A stretch of DNA of 64,000 bases from CG2-30-46-19 sp034414555 (GTDB lineage Bacteria > Chloroflexota > Dehalococcoidia > GIF9 > AB-539-J10), in the NCBI GenBank assembly GCA_034414555.1, contig DAOUMA010000016.1, forward strand, positions 1-64,000, read 5' to 3'. Position numbers and translations under genes: made by a program. The notes beneath the pieces were generated by a model. That model was not told where the DNA came from. It ran no database searches and was given only the letters and a program-made list of their open reading frames with translations. Below are positions 38,832 through 47,644 of the stretch, piece after piece. Position 1 is the first letter of the stretch. Every line of letters begins with the position of its first letter.

Positions 38832-39755
38832 ATGAGGTGTCTTGTTGCTATTGTTGGTCCCACAGCGATAGGCAAAAGCAAACTTGCTTTCCGATTAGCT
38901 TTGGATTTTGGAGCGGAGATAATAAGCGCTGATAGCCGCCAGTTTTACCGGTATATGGATATCGGCACCAACAAACCTACGCTGGAGGAACAAAAATCAA
39001 TTCCTCATCATCTCATTGACGTAGTGAATCCAGACGAGGATTTTAACCTGGCTGACTATCTCCATATGGCTCGCGAGGTTATTGAGGGTATCCAACAAAG
39101 GGGTAAGTTGCCCTTGCTAGTAGGGGGTAGCGGACTTTATGTCTGGGCGATAATTGAAGGTTGGGAAATTCCTAACGTTCCTCCCAACCAGGACTTAAGG
39201 CGGGAGCTGGAACTTGAAGCAAGGGAACAAGGCAGTCATGCTCTTTATCAGCAATTGTGTGAAGTTGATCCCGTAGCAGCAGCAAAAATAGCCCCCCATA
39301 ATATACGCCGTATCATAAGAGCTTTGGAAATTTACCAGTTGTCTGGGCAACCCCCTTCGCTGGTTAGGCGAAAAGAGGCACCTGATTTTCCCGTCCTCAT
39401 TATTGGGTTGACTGCGAAAAGAAGCGAACTGTACCACAAAATTGACCAGCGGGTGGATAAAATGATTAGTGGAGGGCTAATCGAAGAGGTGAAAGAGCTA
39501 ATGCATAAAGGTTATAACCTTTCCTTGCCTTCAATGTCTGGTATAGGCTATAAACAGATTGGTGATTTTCTTTCTGGCAAGATGGCCTTGCCTAAAGCAG
39601 TAGAGAAAATAAAGTATGAGACTCACCGTTTGGCCCGCCATCAATATGCTTGGTTTCGGCCCAGCGATTCCAGAATCAATTGGTTTGATACCACCACTCA
39701 CCCTATTGTTATTCTAAGTGAAGCGAAGAATCTAATACAAAGCTTTTTGCCATGA
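38832..39755 (+). CDS. miaA: tRNA dimethylallyltransferase
   Basis: 307 residues. P-loop VGPTAIGKSKLA at the N terminus, SADSRQFYRYMDIGTNKP, DVVNPDEDFNLADY and GGSGLYVWAI are the family motifs. It puts a dimethylallyl group on A37 of tRNAs reading UNN codons. The last 17 or so residues (PIVILSEAKNLIQSF...) are not MiaA sequence: they translate a dispersed repeat (39708-39733) fused in frame after the conserved region. The stop overlaps the dapF start (ATGA). Confidence 0.95.
   Translation: MRCLVAIVGPTAIGKSKLAFRLALDFGAEIISADSRQFYRYMDIGTNKPTLEEQKSIPHHLIDVVNPDEDFNLADYLHMAREVIEGIQQRGKLPLLVGGSGLYVWAIIEGWEIPNVPPNQDLRRELELEAREQGSHALYQQLCEVDPVAAAKIAPHNIRRIIRALEIYQLSGQPPSLVRRKEAPDFPVLIIGLTAKRSELYHKIDQRVDKMISGGLIEEVKELMHKGYNLSLPSMSGIGYKQIGDFLSGKMALPKAVEKIKYETHRLARHQYAWFRPSDSRINWFDTTTHPIVILSEAKNLIQSFLP
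39708..39733 (+). repeat. GTCATTCTGAGCGAAGCGAA-type dispersed repeat within the miaA 3' end
   Basis: GTTATTCTAAGTGAAGCG followed by AAGAATCT is a slightly diverged copy of a repeat widespread in bacterial genomes. In this frame it encodes VILSEAKNL, the well-known translation of the repeat, and so forms part of the MiaA C-terminal tail. Confidence 0.75.
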
Positions 39756-40639
39756 AATTTTCAAAGCTACAAGCTACAGGAAACGACTTCATTTTAGTAG
39801 ATGGTAGAGATATAGAACAAGACTGGGCAAAGCTAGCGCAGGATATGTGTCAACGCCGTTTCGGTGTAGGAGCTGATGGATTGTTGCTGGTGGAAAGGAC
39901 TAATGTTGCTGATTTAAAGATGCGTGTTTTCAACCCCGATGGTTCTGAGGCTGAAGTATGTGGTAATGGACTGAGATGTTTTGTTAAATATGCTATTGAA
40001 GGAGGGATAGTTGACAGAGTGGCATTGCAAGCTGAAACCCTGAGCAAGAGGAAGGGGCAGCAAAATAGCCTTTGGTTAACTATAGAAACTTTAGCCGGCA
40101 TAGAAGAGGCCAAAGCCTTCATGGTGGGGAATAAAGTAACGTGGGTTGAGGCAAACATGGGCCTGCCTCGATTTGAGCCTGAGCAGATTCCCATTAAAGA
40201 GGAAGTTGATATAATACCAATATTAAACTATCCTTTGACCTTGGGCGAAAGGAAATTGAGTTTATCTCTTCTCTCTATGGGAAATCCTCATGCGGTGAAC
40301 TTTGTCTTTGAGCCGGTTATTAAGTTTCCTTTAGCGGAAGTAGGTCCCCAAGTGGAGAGGCATTGTATGTTTCCACAAGGGACGAATTTTGAAATAGCAA
40401 GGATTTTAGATAAGAGCAAAATAGAGGCTAGAGTGTGGGAGCGAGGTGTCGGTGAGACTCTCGCTTGTGGCAGTGGTGCTTGTGCGATCGGTGTAGCTGC
40501 CCGTTTGCTTAATTATATTAACAACAATGTTGACATAATATTTCCAGGAGGGACCTTGGTGGTATCCTGGGGTGGAAAGGGTAGTGTGGTGCTCGGTGGT
40601 CCTGTAGAAGAGATATTCACCGGGGAGTGGCTAAAATAG
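39752..40639 (+). CDS. dapF: Diaminopimelate epimerase
   Basis: 295 residues. The two catalytic cysteines are Cys70 in AEVCGNGLRCF and Cys239 in GETLACGSGACA, with the N-terminal KLQATGNDFILVD. It converts LL- to meso-diaminopimelate for lysine and peptidoglycan synthesis. The 4-base overlap with miaA and the next gene being dapL fit one transcript. Confidence 0.96.
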   Translation: MKFSKLQATGNDFILVDGRDIEQDWAKLAQDMCQRRFGVGADGLLLVERTNVADLKMRVFNPDGSEAEVCGNGLRCFVKYAIEGGIVDRVALQAETLSKRKGQQNSLWLTIETLAGIEEAKAFMVGNKVTWVEANMGLPRFEPEQIPIKEEVDIIPILNYPLTLGERKLSLSLLSMGNPHAVNFVFEPVIKFPLAEVGPQVERHCMFPQGTNFEIARILDKSKIEARVWERGVGETLACGSGACAIGVAARLLNYINNNVDIIFPGGTLVVSWGGKGSVVLGGPVEEIFTGEWLK

Positions 40640-40672
40640 GAGAAATTTGGCCCACAATCAAGGGGGGAATTG

Positions 40673-41845
40673 ATGCGAGTGGCGAAACGACTTGACAGGT
40701 TACCTCGCTATCTTTTCGTCGAAATCAGCGGAAAGATTGCTGAGAAAAGGGCTGAGGGGGTGGATGTGATCAACTTTGCCATCGGCGACCCTGAGTTACC
40801 CACCCCATCTCATATCATTGAGTATATGTGTGAGGCAGCACATGACCCTGCTAACCATCGTTATCCTGAAACTGCTGGCTTGCCTCAACTTCGTGAAGCT
40901 ATTGCTGGATGGTATCAAAGGCGATTCAGTGTTGCCCTGGACCCGAACAGAGAAGTATTGCCACTCATTGGCTCGAAAGAAGGAATTGGACATATAGTTT
41001 TTGTTTTTATTGAGCCAGGGGATATAGCTTTAGTGCCTGACCCGGGCTACCCCGTTTATGCTAGGGGAACTCTGCTGGCTGGCGGTGAATCCTACTTTAT
41101 GCCTTTGAGGGCGGAGAACGATTTCTTGCCTGATTTTGAAAATATCCCCCAGGATATAGCCAGGAGAGCCAAGCTCATGTGGCTGAACTATCCCAATAAT
41201 CCTACTGGTGCCACTGTCGATCGGCCTGATTTCTTTGAGAAAGCGGTTTATTTTGCCAGGCAGCATGGTCTGGCAATATGCCATGATGCTGCCTACACTG
41301 AGATTGCCTTTGATGGCTACAAGCCACCGAGTTTCATGCAAGCCGCCGGGGCTAAAGAAGTCGGGGTGGAGTTTCACTCTTTATCGAAAACTTATCATAT
41401 GACTGGCTGGCGCATAGGGATGGTGGTGGGTAATGCTGAAATGATAAATGCCTTGTTCCGAGTCAAGTCCAATTTGGATTCAGGCATTCCCCAGGCAATC
41501 CAGCATGCTGCCATAAAGGCTCTAAACAGTTCTCAGGAGCATATTTTAGAGTACAATGCTATTCTGCAACGCCGTCGGGACAAGTTAATACCGGTTATTA
41601 ATCAGATAGGGTTGCGAGCGAGAGTACCTAAAGCTACTTTCTATATTTGGGCGAGTGTTCCTCAAGGTTGCACCTCTACAGATTTTGCTGATAAGTTGCT
41701 CAATGAAGCCGGGGTGGCAGTAACCCCCGGCATTGGTTATGGAAAGGAGGGTGACGGCTATATCAGGTTCTCCTTGACTCTTCCCGATGATAGGTTGGAG
41801 CAAGGAATAGAGCGATTATTATCCTGGCAAGGGAGGCAAAAATAA
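40673..41845 (+). CDS. dapL: LL-diaminopimelate aminotransferase
   Basis: 390-residue fold-type I PLP enzyme. PLP-binding Lys in SLSKTYHMTGWRIG, the NYPNNPTGA motif, and PDPGYPVYARGTLLAGG, which is typical of DapL. It converts tetrahydrodipicolinate directly to LL-diaminopimelate, the substrate of DapF encoded just before it, so the cell likely uses the aminotransferase branch of lysine synthesis. An aspartate/other aminotransferase role is the alternative. ATG 40673 follows AGGGGGG; a TTG stands directly before it. The stop TAA overlaps the proposed AUA start of hflX. Confidence 0.88.
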   Translation: MRVAKRLDRLPRYLFVEISGKIAEKRAEGVDVINFAIGDPELPTPSHIIEYMCEAAHDPANHRYPETAGLPQLREAIAGWYQRRFSVALDPNREVLPLIGSKEGIGHIVFVFIEPGDIALVPDPGYPVYARGTLLAGGESYFMPLRAENDFLPDFENIPQDIARRAKLMWLNYPNNPTGATVDRPDFFEKAVYFARQHGLAICHDAAYTEIAFDGYKPPSFMQAAGAKEVGVEFHSLSKTYHMTGWRIGMVVGNAEMINALFRVKSNLDSGIPQAIQHAAIKALNSSQEHILEYNAILQRRRDKLIPVINQIGLRARVPKATFYIWASVPQGCTSTDFADKLLNEAGVAVTPGIGYGKEGDGYIRFSLTLPDDRLEQGIERLLSWQGRQK

Positions 41846-43020
41846 GGCGGAAGACTTTTGCTACGCAAGCTGAACAAGAGCGCGTATTCTTAGTAGGGGT
41901 AGAGTGCAAAGCCGCTAGTGACGGCTGGTCTACAACTGATTCATTGGAGGAACTATATTATTTAGCCAAGACGGCTAACGCTGCTGTGGTAGGTAAGCTT
42001 ATTCAAAAGCTAGATATGCCTTCGCCAGCTCATTATATCGGCAAAGGCAAGATCGATGAGCTACGCAATCTTAAGGAGGAAATTCAGTATGATACAGTGA
42101 TTTTTGATGATGACTTATCCCCGAGACAGCAGAGAAATCTTGAGGAGGCTCTCGGGGTTAAGGTTATTGACCGCACCGCGCTAATCTTAGATATATTTGC
42201 CAAACATGCTCAGACTCGGGAAGGGCAGCTTCAAGTCGAGTTAGCTCAGCATCAATATCTGTTACCACGGCTTATTGGTCAATGGAGTCACCTGGAGCGA
42301 CTTGGCGGCGGGATTGGCACTAGAGGGCCTGGTGAATCGCAGTTGGAGACTGATCGGCGTCTTATCCACAAACGTATTAACCGTCTTAAGCATGAGATAG
42401 AGGAAATAAGGCAGCATCGAGGCCTTTACCGAAAGCATCGTAGGACAAGGGGTATGCCTATAGTGGCTCTTGTAGGCTATACCAATGCCGGCAAAAGCAC
42501 CTTATTCAATGCTTTGAGCAAGGCAAGCATGGTGGTGAAGGAAGACCTCTTTTCTACTTTAGACCCGATAACCCGTCGTTTGACACTACCTGAAGGGCAG
42601 CAGTTTCTAATTACTGATACCGTTGGCTTTATTCACAAATTGCCAACGTTGTTAATTGCGGCATTTCAGGCTACTCTTGAGGAGCTTAGCGAAGCTAATT
42701 TGCTTCTGCACGTGGTTGACATAATACATAAGAATGCTTCCTATCAATGCCTCGTGGTGGAGAAAATACTAAAGGAACTAAACCTTAATGATAAGCCAAG
42801 GATTACGGTGTTCAATAAGTTAGATTTAGCCCTGGGCAGTGAGGAGGAATTAGAATGTGTGACTACTGTTCCTTTTCTTGAAGGGGAAATCGGACTACCA
42901 AGTAAAAATATTGTTCTCATCTCTGCTGTTAATGGCTGGGGTATAAACAAATTGTTAGAGAGGATAACTTCCTATTTGGGCAATACCTTGATGCAAGATA
43001 TGGTGGCAAAAACCAAATGA
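41842..43020 (+). CDS. hflX: Ribosome-associated GTPase HflX (apparent AUA start)
   Basis: 392 residues if read from ATA 41842. GTPase domain motifs: G1 GYTNAGKST, G3 DTVGFIHKLP, G4 FNKLDLA; the N-terminal domain has YIGKGKIDEL and the linker GGGIGTRGPGESQLETDRR. The nearest standard start, TTG 41944, lacks a Shine-Dalgarno sequence and would remove ERVFLVGVECK and following residues, which match the usual HflX first strand. Upstream in frame there is no ATG, GTG or TTG before a stop at 41791, but GGGAGG lies 5 bases before ATA 41842, which overlaps the dapL stop as ATAA. This looks like an ATGA overlap in which G became A. HflX rescues stalled ribosomes. Confidence 0.88.
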   Translation: MRRKTFATQAEQERVFLVGVECKAASDGWSTTDSLEELYYLAKTANAAVVGKLIQKLDMPSPAHYIGKGKIDELRNLKEEIQYDTVIFDDDLSPRQQRNLEEALGVKVIDRTALILDIFAKHAQTREGQLQVELAQHQYLLPRLIGQWSHLERLGGGIGTRGPGESQLETDRRLIHKRINRLKHEIEEIRQHRGLYRKHRRTRGMPIVALVGYTNAGKSTLFNALSKASMVVKEDLFSTLDPITRRLTLPEGQQFLITDTVGFIHKLPTLLIAAFQATLEELSEANLLLHVVDIIHKNASYQCLVVEKILKELNLNDKPRITVFNKLDLALGSEEELECVTTVPFLEGEIGLPSKNIVLISAVNGWGINKLLERITSYLGNTLMQDMVAKTK

Positions 43021-43094
43021 GTGCTGCCTTTTAGGGTACTTTCGCTGAATGAGGGGTAATTTAACCCTCGTCAGTTTGTGACTGAGTTCCTTCC

Positions 43095-43123
43095 TTGTAA
43101 TTTTATAGCACAGTATATAGTAT
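43095..43123 (+). promoter_or_regulatory. Possible promoter of the first acyl-CoA synthetase-like gene
   Basis: TTGTAA (43095-43100) and TAGTAT (43118-43123) are 17 bases apart, 63 bases before the ATG. Several overlapping TATA-like hexamers occur here, so the exact -10 is uncertain. Confidence 0.4.
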
Positions 43124-43185
43124 ATATAATTTGTTGCTATCAATCATTGAAGTGATGCAAAGAATTGAAGATGGAATAGAGGGAA

Positions 43186-45093
43186 ATGAGTGTTGATGAA
43201 TTAGGGGAAGATGAGAGGCTAGCGAAGGATAGTTTTACTAGTTACCGCCGGAGCTACTTTACTGGGGGAAGATCCAACAACACCTGGGGGGCCAGACTGG
43301 AAAGGATAGTTCAGGTTATCCCTGACAAAATAGCCTTTGTTCAAGGCGATAGAAGGCTTAGCTGGAAGCAATTTGATGAGCGGGTAAACAGATTGAGTAA
43401 CGCCCTATTAGATTTAGGGATTAAGAAAGGAGAGCGAGTAGGTATTGCTGGGTTTAACTCCATAGAGTGGATGGAATCCTACTTTGCCATATCTAGGATT
43501 GGTGCCGTTCCGTTCAACTTAAACCCCCGGGCTGCCCTTGATGAGATAGCATATGTAATCAGGGATGCCGATGCAGTGGCGATGATAGTGGAAGATGATT
43601 ATGCCCGTATTATAGAAAGGGTAATTGGAGGAATAGCCTTGTCAAGGCATTTCATAGTTTATGGCGTAGGTAAGTCGCCACAGTTTATTCCCCATGGGGC
43701 ACTTGACTACGATGACTTAATGACAAGGTATCCGTCTAGAAAGCCAAGGCTACGTTACAGGGTAACAAACGAGGATTTTTGCTATCTAATGTACACTAGT
43801 GAAAAGACTGGATATCCTACAGGGGTGGTGTGGGATGGTGAACAGAGGGTGAAGGGCGTTGAGCAACTTATTTACAATGTTTTGTTACCATCATTTGACA
43901 GGTATGGCGATGCCAAAATTTTCGAGTTTCTCTTTAATTTATATCCTCTACCAGGACTTAGGGCATTATCTCGTTTGAGCCGTCGTTTTGGCTTTATTCG
44001 TGTGGCGGTAATCAGGTTCCTTGGGATGACATGGGGATCTGGTTTGATGGCGGACGTAAGCAGGCGCCTCAAGAAGGGAGGGATTAAGTATATTCCAGTC
44101 TGCCCTTTATTCCAGGCAAGTGCCTATATGCAAACTTTTGGTAATATTGCTGCAATTGGAGCTACTACAGTTTTCCTTCCCACTCCCTATCCGTTAGATG
44201 CCAGGGAGCTTTTGGAAACAATAGAGAGGGAGAAGGTTGATGGCGTTATGATAAATGGCGATGCCTTTGCTATGCCAATCTTGGACGAATTAAAGAAGGC
44301 AAAGAAAGAGGGTAGAACGTACGACTTCTCATCCTGGCGAAGTATAACATCTTCGGGAGTAAGGTGGGCATCTCGCACTAAAAAGGAACTTTGTGAATTA
44401 TTACCTCAGGTCGTAGTAATAGACGCATATGCATGCACAGAGTTTAGCATTGGTTACGGCTCGGCTGCTATCCTGGAGGATAAAGAACTGCCCTGTGTTG
44501 GAGCTACGCTTCCTGCCAAGGGCGGAGTATACTCCCTACAAGCTCCTTTCAAGGTTATCAATCGTGAAACGGGGAGGGAGGTTAAATCTGGAACAGGAGA
44601 GCTAGGAGAATTTGTTGCTGAAGGATATGTGTCTCTAGGATACTGGAAGCGTCCTGTGTTGACCAGGCGGGTTTTCAGAGTTATAGATGGACGAAGATGT
44701 TTCTTTACTGGAGACGATGGTTATGTTGATGAGGGATTGCGGTTCCGTTTTGTGGGAAGAGGAGGCAAGGAACGCGTAAATGTAGGGGGAGAGAAGGTCT
44801 ATAGCGAGGAGATAATGGAGGTCATCAAATCTCATCCCAAAGTGAGGGATGTTGCTGTTATGGGGGTTCCCGATAAAGAGATGGGCGAGGTATTAGCTGC
44901 CGTTATCGTGCTGGATGAAGGGGAGGAGTTAAGCGAGCATGATGTAGTGAAGTACTGTAGCCAAAGCCTTCCAGCGCACAAAATACCAAAGCACATAATG
45001 TTCGTAGTGTCTCTTCCCAGAGAGGCAACCGGCAAAATCGAGAAAAGGGTGCTAAGGGAATTTGTTGAGTCTAGACTGGGGGAGGCGCATTAA
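43186..45093 (+). CDS. Acyl-CoA synthetase-like (ANL superfamily) protein with altered P-loop
   Basis: 635 residues. Family motifs are present except one: the ATP-binding A3 loop (residues 203-214) reads YTSEKTGYPTGV where YTSGTTGxPKGV is usual, losing a Gly and the Lys. The A5 motif keeps its Glu (AYACTEF), A7 is FTGDDGYVDE, and the A10 Lys is kept in EATGKIEKRVL. An insertion of about 100 residues (220-320) separates A3 from A5. It may bind acyl-adenylate or CoA weakly, or have a new role. A close paralogue follows in tandem at 45340. The start is ATG after GAGGGAA. Confidence 0.85.
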   Translation: MSVDELGEDERLAKDSFTSYRRSYFTGGRSNNTWGARLERIVQVIPDKIAFVQGDRRLSWKQFDERVNRLSNALLDLGIKKGERVGIAGFNSIEWMESYFAISRIGAVPFNLNPRAALDEIAYVIRDADAVAMIVEDDYARIIERVIGGIALSRHFIVYGVGKSPQFIPHGALDYDDLMTRYPSRKPRLRYRVTNEDFCYLMYTSEKTGYPTGVVWDGEQRVKGVEQLIYNVLLPSFDRYGDAKIFEFLFNLYPLPGLRALSRLSRRFGFIRVAVIRFLGMTWGSGLMADVSRRLKKGGIKYIPVCPLFQASAYMQTFGNIAAIGATTVFLPTPYPLDARELLETIEREKVDGVMINGDAFAMPILDELKKAKKEGRTYDFSSWRSITSSGVRWASRTKKELCELLPQVVVIDAYACTEFSIGYGSAAILEDKELPCVGATLPAKGGVYSLQAPFKVINRETGREVKSGTGELGEFVAEGYVSLGYWKRPVLTRRVFRVIDGRRCFFTGDDGYVDEGLRFRFVGRGGKERVNVGGEKVYSEEIMEVIKSHPKVRDVAVMGVPDKEMGEVLAAVIVLDEGEELSEHDVVKYCSQSLPAHKIPKHIMFVVSLPREATGKIEKRVLREFVESRLGEAH

Positions 45094-45233
45094 TAATGTT
45101 AAGCATAAAGTAAATGAGGTAGGGTGGCGGGGCGAACCTTATTGACTATTCCAGCGCTAGAAAAGCAGTGTGTTTATTTCCCTTGAATAATGCCTTGTTG
45201 TTTTTATGGTAACTCACTTTGGTGATATCTTGG

Positions 45234-45239
45234 TATAAT
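45234..45239 (+). promoter_or_regulatory. Extended -10 element upstream of the second ANL paralogue
   Basis: TTGGTATAAT holds a perfect -10 box with the TGN extension. No convincing -35 is present. The start of transcription would be near 45246, about 95 bases before the GTG. Confidence 0.4.
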
Positions 45240-45339
45240 ATTGAATGGAGCGCGTAACATAATATGATGGCTGGATGAGGGATATTGTAAATTCAGAGAA
45301 ACCTGAAAAGGTTAAAAAACAGTAAGCAGGAAGGAAAGT

Positions 45340-47250
45340 GTGTGCCAGCGGATTGAGACTGAACCAGGGAGGTTAGAGAGGGATAGCTTTTCCAATTACC
45401 GTCAACACTATCGGGGTAGAATAAAAGCTAACAACACTTTGGGAGTCAGGCTGGAGAAGCTGGCAGGGATTATTCCCGACGGGCTTGCTTTTATTCAAGG
45501 AAACAGAAGCCTTACTTGGAAGGAATTTGACCAGCAGGTAAATAGATTAGCTAATGCCCTGTTGGACTTAGGGATTAAGAAGGGGGAAAGAATAGGTGTT
45601 GTTGGGTTTAATTCTATAGAATGGATGGTAGCCAACTTTGCTATAGCTAAGATCGGGGCGGTTTTCTTTTTCTTAGATCCCAAGTTTACTTTTGGGGAGA
45701 TAGCATATGTAATCAAAGATGCTGATGCGGTGGCAGTGATAGTGGAAGGTGGGTATGCTTCCATTATAGCAAGGGTGACTGAAGGAATACCCTCCCTGAG
45801 GTGTCTGATCGTTTATGATGTAGGTAAGGTGCCACAGCTTATTCCCCCTGGGGCAGTTATCTATGATGACTTGATGGCAAGGTACCCATCTACAAAGCCA
45901 AGGCTGAGTTACAGGGTGACCAATGAAGATTTCGCCCATTTGGAGTACACCATTGGAGATGCCGGTTACCCTGTGGCAGCAGTGTGGGATTATGAGCGGC
46001 TCACAAAGAGCGTAATGCTAATTATCTTTAGTGTTGGTGTGCCAATAGTGGATAGAGGGAAAGATGAAGTCGCTATTAATTTTCGTGTTGCCACGTTTCC
46101 TATACCCGGATACAGAACTTTGCTGCATTTAATTCGTCCCATCCTTGACTTGACGCTGTGGAAGAAATTTTATCTCAGGTTCATCAGAAGACTAGGCGGC
46201 ACCACATTGTATATCAGGTTAAAGAGGCTTTTTAGAAAGGAGGGATATAAAGTTCTCCCTGCTTGCCCTTTGTTCTTTGATGCATCTTATAACCCAACTT
46301 TGGGCAATATCTTTACGTCCGGTGCCTGCACTGTCTTTCTCCCCACTCCTTATCCCTTTGATGCTCAAGAGTTTTGGGAAACGGTGGAAAGGGAAAAGGT
46401 GAATATGGCTGTCATATCAGGTGATCCTTTTGCTATACCCATCGTAGAGGAATTAAGGCGGGTGCAGAAGGTAGGGAAGAGATATGACTTTTCCTCGCTA
46501 GGAATTATGCTCTCCTCTGGGGTGACATGGGAGCCTCATGTTAAGAAGGAACTTTTGGAATTGATACCTTATCTGATAACAATAGATGCCTATGGGAGGC
46601 AAGGTTGTGGCGTCACCTATGCTTCTATTAACTGTTCTGGGGATGAGGAGATACCCCCCTTACAAATCAGGGGTGACAGAAAAGGGGTATATGCTTTTCA
46701 GGCTCCGTGCAAAGTTATCAATCCTGAAACGGCTAAAGAAGTTAAACCTGGCTTGGGGGAGATAGGAGACTTTATCACCGGTGGTTATAGTGCTTTAGGA
46801 TTTTGGAAGAATCCGGGGGAAACAAAGCGGGCTTTCATGGTAGTGGACAAGTGCAAATATTTCTATGCTGGAGATGAGGGTTATGTTGATGAGAGGGGGT
46901 GGGTTCATTTGGTGGGTAGGAAGAGCATGGAGGTTACCAGGAGTGGTGAGGTGGAAATTTACACTGATGAAATCGAGGAAGTAATAAAAGCTCATCCCCG
47001 TGTCAGGGATGCAGCTGTTGTGGTGGTTGCTGATGAAAAGCTAGGTGAAGTGGTAGCTGCCATCGTTGACATAAGGAAAGGTGAGGAGCTTAATGAGGAA
47101 GAGTTGATTGAATATTGTCATCGTAGCCTCTCTGAAGGTGAGATACCAAAGCACGTGATATTCGTGGAGTCTCTTTCCAGGTCACCTAGTGGTAAGATAG
47201 ATAAGAATGTGCTGAAGGAGTTTGCTGAGAGCAGACTAGGCATGAGGTGA
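45340..47250 (+). CDS. Acyl-CoA synthetase-like (ANL superfamily) paralogue, active-site motifs decayed
   Basis: 636 residues, colinear with the preceding gene and sharing LANALLDLGIKKGER-type and NSIEWM segments, so the pair is a tandem duplication. Here decay has gone further: A3 reads YTIGDAGYPVAA (203-214) and A5 reads DAYGRQGCG, without the usual Thr-Glu. A7 (YAGDEGYVDERG) and the A10 Lys (PSGKIDKNVL) remain. It also has the 100-residue insertion with hydrophobic and basic parts. Adenylation activity is doubtful, but the long frame is intact, so some function is under selection. GTG start after GGAAGGAAA. Confidence 0.85.
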   Translation: MCQRIETEPGRLERDSFSNYRQHYRGRIKANNTLGVRLEKLAGIIPDGLAFIQGNRSLTWKEFDQQVNRLANALLDLGIKKGERIGVVGFNSIEWMVANFAIAKIGAVFFFLDPKFTFGEIAYVIKDADAVAVIVEGGYASIIARVTEGIPSLRCLIVYDVGKVPQLIPPGAVIYDDLMARYPSTKPRLSYRVTNEDFAHLEYTIGDAGYPVAAVWDYERLTKSVMLIIFSVGVPIVDRGKDEVAINFRVATFPIPGYRTLLHLIRPILDLTLWKKFYLRFIRRLGGTTLYIRLKRLFRKEGYKVLPACPLFFDASYNPTLGNIFTSGACTVFLPTPYPFDAQEFWETVEREKVNMAVISGDPFAIPIVEELRRVQKVGKRYDFSSLGIMLSSGVTWEPHVKKELLELIPYLITIDAYGRQGCGVTYASINCSGDEEIPPLQIRGDRKGVYAFQAPCKVINPETAKEVKPGLGEIGDFITGGYSALGFWKNPGETKRAFMVVDKCKYFYAGDEGYVDERGWVHLVGRKSMEVTRSGEVEIYTDEIEEVIKAHPRVRDAAVVVVADEKLGEVVAAIVDIRKGEELNEEELIEYCHRSLSEGEIPKHVIFVESLSRSPSGKIDKNVLKEFAESRLGMR

Positions 47251-47268
47251 TATTAATTGTGTTAGCTT

Positions 47269-47637
47269 TTATATCGTTATAGCGTTTTCGATAAGCTCAA
47301 TGCGCTTATTTTTCCCTTTATCGTCCATTTCTATCGCCACGACATCAATGCGCCATGAGGCTGGTAGATCATGATGGGAGTTAATATAATGTAGGGCTGA
47401 GGAAATAAGTTTTTTCTTTTTACTCTCTGTTATTGATTCTTCAGGGGTGCCAAAATCTAAATTGCTTTTAGTGCGTACTTCTATGAAGACGAGATAATCC
47501 TTTCTCTTTGCTACAATATCGATTTCGCCTGACTGACAACGGAAATTTGTCTCACAGATATGGTAACCTTTTTTCTTGAGGAATTTCTGAGCTAGCTTTT
47601 CACCCAGCGTGCCGATATCTTTGCGGTTCATGCCCAT
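47269..47637 (-). CDS. yraN: YraN/UPF0102 family nuclease-like protein
   Basis: 122 residues with the family motifs GTLGEKLAQKFLKKKGY, NFRCQSGEIDIVAKRKDYLVFIEV and RTKS; these give the Glu, Asp, Glu-X-Val core of a predicted Holliday-junction-resolvase-like fold. Biochemical role is not settled. It is encoded seven bases after mnmA. Confidence 0.93.
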   Translation of the reverse strand: MGMNRKDIGTLGEKLAQKFLKKKGYHICETNFRCQSGEIDIVAKRKDYLVFIEVRTKSNLDFGTPEESITESKKKKLISSALHYINSHHDLPASWRIDVVAIEMDDKGKNKRIELIENAITI

Positions 47638-47644
47638 TTTGGCT

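Noticed and set aside
43055..43080. GAGGGGTAATTTAACCCTC stem after hflX as a terminator
   Set aside because: The stem has a mismatch and no T run follows on either strand.
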